A DNA stretch of 64,000 nucleotides, taken from NCBI GenBank assembly GCA_001414345.1, contig LLCB01000181.1, positions 1 to 64,000 of the forward strand, written 5' to 3'. Origin of the DNA: Hymenoscyphus infarciens. Its lineage: Eukaryota; Ascomycota; Leotiomycetes; Helotiales; Helotiaceae. Within the stretch, counting starts at the first letter, position 1. Every line of letters begins with the position of its first letter. This document shows, one piece after another, positions 56,401-64,000 of the stretch. Below the pieces are notes generated by a model that saw only the letters and a list, made by a program, of their open reading frames with translations, made no database searches and was not told where the DNA came from. The position numbers and the translations under genes were made by a program.

Positions 56401-59400
56401 TACTAGTATTTAAAAAGAAACTATAATAGAGCTCTAAAGAAGCTTATTACTCTTAAGTATAACTCGAGTAGTTATAAGTAGATAAGTGTTTTATAATTAT
56501 ACTATTTTCCTCTCTTATTTCTATCTCTTTTACAACTTCTAGTTAGAAAACTAGACTTAATTCTCTTTAGCTTTTATCTATTTCAAATCTAGTTTCAAAT
56601 AAAAGTATTATAGTTAAAGTCTCTAAAAGAAATATTATTAATTAATTTTATCTATTTTTCTATATCTTTAGTTTTTAAGCTTTTTATAAGAAATATCTAA
56701 TATAAGAAATAAATAGATTAGAGTAGATTGCTAATAACTACTCTAATCTAATTAAGAGAACCTAGTTACTAATTAAAATAAAATGAAATCTAATCTTACT
56801 AAGTAGATTAATAATTAATTAGCTAATAAATAGCTAAAATATACTAAAAGCGTAGCTAAAATAAGTTCTAAAAAGGTTCTAAGTTATCTTAGTTTCTTAG
56901 ACACTTTTCTAGCTAATTCTATCTATCTAAGAAAGCAGACTAATATAAAATAGATAAGAGTTAGCTAGAAAGTTTAAGAGCTTAGAGTAATAGCTTTAGT
57001 AAATTTAGTAAATTATAAGACTCTCTTTTATAATAGCTATATTATTCTTAATTTAAGCGCTATTAAAAAAAGGATTTATATCTAAATAGAACTAGCTTTA
57101 TACTATAGCTCTTTTAAAAGAGAGTCTAGATTTAGAGTATTATTCTATAGTAAAATAGAATAAGATAAAAACTAAGCTTTTTTCTTATAAAGTAATAGTT
57201 TATAAGAATAATATTAATATTAATAGTTAAATAGCTATTAGTAGAATAAGTTTATAAATAAATCGTTCTTACTTAACTCGAATTTTTATTAAGCTAGAAT
57301 TTAAGAGAGAAGCTTTATTATTAATATATACTAAAAAGACTAAAAAAGTAAAAAAGCTAAACTTAGTTCTAAAAACTTTAAGAATTTTAAATAATATAAA
57401 ATAGATCTCTATATTAGCTAATAGATATAGTTAGAAGAACTTTTAGTAGATAAAATTAATAATTATCTATTATCTCTTAAGCGAAATTTTAATATAAAAG
57501 AGTAGTTATTAAGATAAAACTAATCTAAATTAATATATTAAAACTAAGTTCACGTTTAATTCTAAAGCTATTAATATTAGATCTTAGACTTTTATAAAAG
57601 AATTCTTATTTTAACTAAGTATTTCTTTTTTAACTTAGTTAGTCTATATTATTATTAAGTAGACGTAACGATTCTTTTTTTATAAGAATTAAAAACTAAG
57701 ATAAGTTCTAAAATAAAAACACTCTCTAATATAAAAGAGTATATTTCTTAGTTTATTTATTAAAACTAAATATATATCTATGAAATAAACTAAAACATAA
57801 GCGAGTTATAGAAGCTTTAGTTTTCTCGCTAATAAACTCTCTTTCTAAGTAAAATACACTTATAATATTAAGAATTTAATTAGTTAACTAAAGTTTATTA
57901 ATCTAAACTAATTAAAAGATCTATAAATTAAAATTCACTCTTATTAAAGTATTTCTTTTAAATAAAGTATAAAAATTCAGAATACTAATTAATTTATACT
58001 TATCTTATAACTATTATATAAAAGTAATAAATAACTAGTTACTAATTAAAATACTCGTCTACTTCTATTCTAGATACTATTAAAGTTTCGCTTATTTTAT
58101 TATATAATACTATTCTCTAGTATTCTATTCTCGAATAACCTAGAGAATAATAATAAGTTCTTTAAGTTTCTATTTATAGAGAATCTATATCTAATATATC
58201 TTAAAATCTAATCTAAAATAACTTAAGAATAGTAAATATTTTTAGAGATAATTTCTAAAGCGCTAAGAACTATACTTAAGATTACTATAAGTACTTAACT
58301 TCCTAGTAGATATAAAATAATACTAGCTCTTATTTTTTTAAGAAGAAGTAGAATAAAATCTTTAATAGTCTTCTTTTATTTTTTTAGCTATAACTAGTTT
58401 ATCTATCTCTTATACTCTAGATATATATCTCTTCTACGTATTTAAAGTTAATTAAACTCTACTTATATATTAAGAAAGTATAGTAAGTATATATATATAT
58501 AGTAAAATAACTTTTAAGTAATATATCTTAGAAATTCCTAGAGAAAACCTATTATTATATATATAAAGCTAAATAAGTATATCTCTAGAGTAGAAGAGAA
58601 AATAAAGTTTCTTTTAGCTATTAGTAGAGAAACTACTAATAGCGAATTTTTTTAATTTTCTTTTATATTTCTTTTATAAAAGTATTTATTAATAACTATC
58701 TAATAATTAGTAAATATTATAATTAAATAGATATATATATTTCTATATATACTTTAAATCTCTCTTCTCTAAATTAGATTAGTAATATAGTATTTTCTTA
58801 ATAAACTAAATACTTAGTTTCTCTATTATTAATTTAGAGTCTATTTAGCTAGCTTATTTTAATCTAAGCTATATATATATATATATATATATTACTTAAA
58901 CTCTTCTAATTTCAAGTAAATTTTTCGTTTTTTAAAAGATTAATTTATAAGTAGACTTACTAATACTTTTTATATTAATAAAGTCTTAATAAATAGCTCT
59001 TAAAAAATATAAATCGAGAATTTTTTTTACTCTAATATTATAAAAGAGACGAGTACTAAATATACTAGCTTTTCTAAGCTTACTAATAGCTTTATATAGT
59101 AAATAGAAATTATATTATATACTTTCTATTTTTTATTTTTATATAAAAGCTAGTTTTCTTTTCTATCTCTTTAGTTACTCTTATACTCTATATATATACG
59201 TATTTAGTAGTCTAGTTAGAAATTACTCTTAATTAGAGTCGTTTTATACTATAATACTACTAAACTAGTTTTAGAGTACTAAGATCTCAAAATCTAAATT
59301 AAAGTCTATATATAATATAAGTACGTCTCTTTCTATCTCTTTATTTAATCTCTCTTACTCTCTTATATTCTTAATAACTTTTATCTTATAGTATTCTTTC

Positions 59401-60480
59401 TAATATAGCTAATTACTACTATAATTAAATATAATTATACTACTTATACTCGCTCTTAGTTTAATATATATAAGATACTTAAGAGGCTTCCTTTTTAAAA
59501 GCTCTATTAGTAGACTTTATACTATTCTAAAGAAGATATATTAAGTAAAAGAAAGAATAAAAGAGTTTAAAAGTAGTAGTAGAAGTAGTAGAAGTAGATA
59601 GAGAAACCTTAGCTTATATACTTATATAATATAAGTTATATTATAAACTAATATATATTAAACTAATTCTTTTTTTAAATTTCTATATTATTATATACTC
59701 TAGTAATATTTAAAAAAATAAGATAATAAATTAATTATTTAGTTATAGTAGAGCTTAAAATATAAGATTCGAACTATATTATACTAAGTTATATAGAGCT
59801 TAAGAATAACTAAATAGATAAAAACTATAATAATAGATCTAGATTAATTACTTTAAGAAAGCTAAGTATCTATTTATATTATAATATAATATTTATAAAA
59901 AGTCTATTACTTTACTTAAAATAGAGTCTAATAGAAGCTATAGATTATATTAGTCATTAGTATAGTATTACTATTTAGCGATTATATAACTTTATATATT
60001 AATATATTATATATATTATATATATCTGATATATCTAAGATATTACTATACTTAATCTAAAAATCGTTAGAAACTCTTTTAATCTTCTCTTAATAATCTT
60101 AATATCTAAGTTTATTTATAACCGAGTATTTAGCTTAATTATTATAAATATCTCTCTACTTTTGCTTAAAATCTACTTATTTATTATAAGTAGTAGATAT
60201 ATATATACTACTAAAATCTTTATCTCTACGAATTTTATATTAAGCTAGTCTTATAATTTTTATATATATAAGTAGAAGTTTTATACTATAACAACTAAAT
60301 ACTAATTTATTACCTCGCTTTAAATATATATATATCTCTAGATTTAAGCTTAAGATTTACTATTAAGCTAAATAGTATAATTAATTACAAAAGTTAGAAT
60401 ATATTTAGATATTATTAGAGAATTATAAAGCCTATAACACTCTTAATATTCGCTATATACGAGTAAGAATTTATGTATAT
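56401..60480. other. RIP-saturated AT-rich block, no resolved element
   Basis: Four kilobases of TpA-dominated sequence with no frame or paired termini that I can support. Composition returns to normal at about 60,500. Confidence 0.6.
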
Positions 60481-60623
60481 TAAATAGGCTCTTATAGGTA
60501 AGAAGAGAGAGGAAGAAAGGAAAGCGGAGAATCAAATGCCTCTCTCTCTCAAACACACGAAGTATCTTAATCCCGGTTCCAAAGAATAAATCCTCACAGA
60601 AGTACTCTGACAACTATACCTAG

Positions 60624-61871
60624 CTAATCAGCATCAGTAGGATCCCAATCGGTAACCAACCCCTCATCAAGCCCATCCAAAACCCTCATATCTTCTTCTT
60701 CAATCACCAACTCATCAACCTCTTTATTCGTCTCAATCCTCTCTTTCTTGACACTCTTCGGAAGCGGGATATATCCATGCTGTAAACTCCATTTTACCAG
60801 AAGTTGCGCCCACGTGCAATTATATTTCTGTGCAAGTTCAACGACTTTTGGATGTTTGGAGCGGAGAGCTCGAGCAAGTGGTGCGTATGCCTCGACGACG
60901 ATATCATGTTGTTTGCAAAACTCCGTGATAGCTGTTTGGGTATTAAAGGGATGAACCTCGATTTGGTTGACCGCTGGGAGGAGTGCGGGTTTCGAGTCGA
61001 TGAGTTCTTGAAGCTATGGAAAGGGGATTAGCATCCCACCGTTCTTTCAAACAAACAATTCAATTCCATAGCCCAAGACAGGAGAACTCACATGTCGAAC
61101 TCCAAAATTACTACAGAGGCCCGAGTCAGCATTACTCCTTTCCAAAAGAAAGTGTCCAAACAGGAAACAGAGATACCAAAAGGCGGATCACAACTATCTA
61201 AAAACATCCCCCCCCCAACAACCCCTTTAACCACAGAAGAAAAAAAAACTAAACAAAAAAACTATTAAAAAAACTCACCTAACCCCCCCAACCCTCACAC
61301 TCCCACTCTCAACCTCATCCCCCACCGCCCTCCAACACTCCCCCCTCTTTCGTTTGCCTCCATACGGACTATGCAACAAATACAAATCCAAATACCCCAA
61401 CCCACTCTCCTCAATACTAGCCTTAATCTTCCGCCTCGTCTCCTCATAACTCACATTGGTTTTCAACTTGGTCGTAAACCAGATATCCCGCCTCTCAACC
61501 TCGGGATGTTCATCCAGGAACGCGAGGATAGCTGACCCAACCGCCTTCTCATTGGCGTACCATTCCGCGCTGTCGAAGGCGCGGTAGCCGGCTGCGAGGG
61601 CGTGGGAGACGGCGGTGGAAGTTGTGCGGCCGCTTGTCACTGGATATTTCGGAGTCAATTTACAAGATTCCCGGACGGTCGGCGATCTCGGGACTGTCAA
61701 GTACTGTCCTGCTTGCCCCTCTCCAAACTAGATATCCAAAACAAAACAAAAAATGACACGGAGAATTTACTTACTGTAAACACCCAAGTGGATTCTCGGA
61801 ATCTCAATGCCCTTGGCGTTTGGAAGAGGAAGGGTGCTTGTCAAAGCGGGTTTTTGTGTTTTGGGAGTCAT
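60624..61871 (-). CDS. Aldo/keto reductase
   Basis: Four minus-strand exons: 61871-61775, 61639-61279, 61110-61092 and 61013-60624, total 867 nt, 288 residues, the usual AKR size. All junctions keep frame: VY-M-TSGRTT across the first intron (135 bp, GTAAGT), V-S-NFGVRH across the second (168 bp, GTGAGT) and H-LQEL across the third (78 bp, GTGAGT). The catalytic tetrad is visible: D55 and Y60 in FDSAEWY, K90 in TTKLK and H122 in LLHSPYG; VNQIEVHPF (174-182) and IPLPKSV (241-247, cofactor-binding region) follow. It should be an NAD(P)H-dependent carbonyl reductase in the cytosol; the substrate is unknown. Oddities: a 19 nt exon encodes SNFGVRH, and the second intron contains homopolymer runs. 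The ATG begins MTPKTQ. No damage is seen. Confidence 0.9.
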
Positions 61872-62283
61872 TCTGCGAGTATGAATTTTCACGCCGTATC
61901 TGGAGAGTGAGGCGAGTTTTTGCATGGGTTGTTGTTTTGAGGTCGTGGTGTTGTGGTGACCACGTTCCGTTAGGTTGGTTGGTGTTGAGGGGTTGGTTGT
62001 ACGAGGGGAATCCTTGGTGGGGTGATGACGTTGTTGTTGTTGCGGCGAGTCGCGGGAGAGCTTCGGTTGTCTTGTCCCTCCTCCTTCTCCCTTGTCTCCT
62101 TGGACGTTCCTTTTTTTTTTTTTTTTTTTTTTTGTTTAGGGAAGAGGGGTTTAGTAGTATAGTTAGTTCATGCTACTTTATCTCTGTAGTAACGTTGAGA
62201 AAAAAGGGAGTGAGGAACGTTGTGTTTTATGAAGAGGTAGGTATCTTATGTTAAGGAAGGGACTTGTTCGCGGGTGAGAATTA
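61872..62283. promoter_or_regulatory. Upstream region of the aldo/keto reductase gene
   Basis: G/T-rich on the plus strand, with a long poly-T run at about 62,110-62,134 (poly-A on the gene's strand), a typical fungal nucleosome-depleting promoter element. No specific factor site can be assigned. Confidence 0.4.
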
Positions 62284-62368
62284 ATTTATTTCCATTTATT
62301 TCTTTATTTTCATTTATTTCTTTATTTTCATTTATTTATTTATTTTTATTCATTTCTTTATTTTTGAC
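62280..62368. repeat. (ATTTATTTCTTT)n tandem repeat
   Basis: About 90 bp of ATTTATTTCTTTATTTTC-like units. The plus-strand frame through it is a chance Phe/Ile-rich string, not a gene. Confidence 0.85.
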
Positions 62369-64000
62369 AATTTGTATTAATACATCTCAGACCGTTGGCA
62401 CTAAAATAAAAGGAAATAGAAGTTCAGGTTCAGAGCGTTTGAATTATTTCAGTCAACAAACCGGACATTTTCTTTTTAACTAGAAAGTTTCTCCAAGGGA
62501 GAAAATATAGAGGGATGCTATGCTTACTCACTCTGTATTCTCTCACATGTTGATTGTAAATTTCTCAAATGTTATTGTAAATTGTCTTTGTATTCAGGCT
62601 AAACACATTTTCCCCAAAAAACAGCGATAAATACCACATCAAGAGTTGGACTTTCGAAGACAGAAGAGTAATTTAATTGCCACGGGGGGAGCACCAGGGG
62701 TATGAACCGTATGATACCATGGTTCGTGATGGTAGTATTAGTCACCAGGAACACCAGAATCATTATCGCGGATAATAGCCCGTCGCCTCCTGATGGATCT
62801 TCCAACTTTCCCAACTTGGCTGTCTTTTGTGTATCAGATGATGAAGGGACTTTTTAAGTTTGAGAATCCCTAGCCTACCGTACTAGATATGGAAAGATAA
62901 GTTTCAGATCTCTGCAACCCCACGAGGAGGAGGAGGACCCGGAAACGTGCATGTAGAAAATGCTCAATTGGTTGGAATGTAGAGGGACTTGACTTGGGAA
63001 GTGGGTTTGAATAATTCGCAATTGGTTACATGCTTCTTAGAGGGACTTGCGAAGTGGGTTTGGGAAGATCTATCGACGTCATTGTGTTGTGGTGATTTTT
63101 GTACAAGTGGGAAATGTCAAGATGAGGCTGTCGACGATAGAAGGGAGGAATGGGTCGCGGTAGATGGTGATGGTGGGGTAATTATTGGGACCGAAGACCG
63201 GGAACTAGGTAATTGAAAACCTAAACGATGCTCACCGACAAAACCCGAGCACCAGTATTCAAGTATTGACTGATGGATGTTGATCTCGTGTTTTTGAGCG
63301 ATAAAGAAAAAGTGTCCTAGAGGTCTTCATGAGCTTCCTTCTACAGAGGCATCTTGTCAATATAAATTTTCAAATTTATATCAAAAAGACCCCTCTACCC
63401 CTCTACCCCTCTAGGACCCTCCGTGCATAGAGAAGCAAGTATGCCGATATACATAAGCGAGAAAGACTAATAATAAAAAAGACCCTGGCTATAAGTAGGA
63501 AGGAACACGGAAGGAATCAACATTTCTACACTACACCGCCCGGGCTTGGCGGCAATACCGAGTATGTTCTGCAGATGATTGGCCCAAGGTGGTGTGATAA
63601 CACATCTAATCCTCATGATGGATGCGCCCGTTCGCCTCCGTCAGCCAGCCCGATGGACCTCGTGCCACCCATTTCATTTCAGCGGCATTACCTCCGTAGG
63701 GGATGTCTCGTAGTTGGTGGGTGGTGGTGGTGGTGTACGGACTCAGTGGTGGTGAGAGAAACAGAAACATTTTTGATCTCCATTTGGTCGTGCATGCTTG
63801 TAGACCTTGGGGGCGTGCGTTCAGATGAACAGGGTGGAACAGGGTCGAAATAGGCGCTCGAGCCAGTGAGGGTAGGAGAAGCAAGCCATAGCACCATAGG
63901 ACCCTGGATTTGGGGGTGATTGGGTGAGACGAGGGGACCCGGGGATGCTCATCTTAACCTTGCGAGCGAGCGAGCGAGCGCCTGAGATGTACGAGTATTT
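62369..64000. other. Non-coding sequence, no supported gene
   Basis: Ordinary composition with only short frames on both strands. It holds a small tandem duplication at 62,960-63,066, a CCCCTCTA repeat near 63,390-63,415, GGT repeats near 63,718-63,735 and a (GCGA)5 repeat near 63,963-63,980. A gene outside the window may begin or end nearby. Confidence 0.45.
62960..63066. repeat. Short tandem duplication
   Basis: CAATTGGTT...AGAGGGACTTGACTTGGGAAGTGGGTTTG is repeated about 60 bp later as CAATTGGTTACA...AGAGGGACTTGCGAAGTGGGTTTG. Confidence 0.75.

Noticed and set aside
59720..59800. tRNA-like A/B-box words on the minus strand (AGTTCGAATCT near 59,766)
   Set aside because: The two boxes are only about ten bases apart and no cloverleaf can be drawn; at most a RIP-mutated SINE or tRNA relic.
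62274..62483. Phe/Ile/Leu-rich plus-strand frame resembling membrane segments
   Set aside because: Produced by an ATTTATTTC tandem repeat, not a protein.

Overview
This window looks like chromosomal DNA of a filamentous ascomycete (Pezizomycotina). Gene islands of ordinary composition, with 49-61 bp spliceosomal introns (GTAAGT-type donors, CTAAC-type branch sites), alternate with long AT-rich blocks. In those blocks CpA and TpG are almost gone while TpA is everywhere and CpG partly survives. That is the signature of repeat-induced point mutation (RIP) acting on transposons. Protein families (a modin-like membrane protein, a TPR-SET protein, a fungal APH-like kinase, an amidase, an aldo/keto reductase) fit Leotiomycetes or Sordariomycetes; I cannot name a species.

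Layout: 1-640 G-rich and GA-rich non-coding DNA. 640-14,080 first RIP block: tandem LTR-like units, a Ty1/copia retrotransposon (3,566-11,658, minus strand, exact CTACT target duplication) interrupted by a truncated Tad-like LINE, then MITEs and a solo LTR. 14,080-17,520 TPR-SET gene downstream of an old direct duplication. 17,537-21,036 two copies of a TA-flanked inverted-repeat element, a MITE and a RIP remnant. 21,040-26,780 gene island with a nonsense-mutated pseudogene, a modin-like gene split by a 260 bp insertion with a 5 bp duplication, and a small two-exon minus-strand gene. 26,780-30,140 repeat cluster with a three-level nested MITE and a 186 bp foldback. 30,478-32,087 decayed multi-exon gene with a Cys-rich motif. 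33,196-34,961 amidase (minus). 35,807-37,408 APH-like kinase (plus). 37,965-60,480 second RIP block: a giant palindrome, a long-TIR MITE, a non-coding LTR retrotransposon (39,319-43,144, ATAGA target duplication) inserted in a Tad-like LINE, a Tc1/mariner transposon (52,176-53,516) and much unassigned AT-rich sequence. 60,624-61,871 aldo/keto reductase in four exons, one of 19 nt. The remainder to 64,000 is non-coding as far as I can see.

The genes do not form an obvious pathway or cluster; they are isolated single genes in a repeat-dominated, fast-evolving compartment, several broken by C-to-T-type nonsense codons or insertions. The most interesting content is the nested transposon stratigraphy, which gives relative ages for at least seven element families, and a non-coding LTR element with internal tandem repeats.
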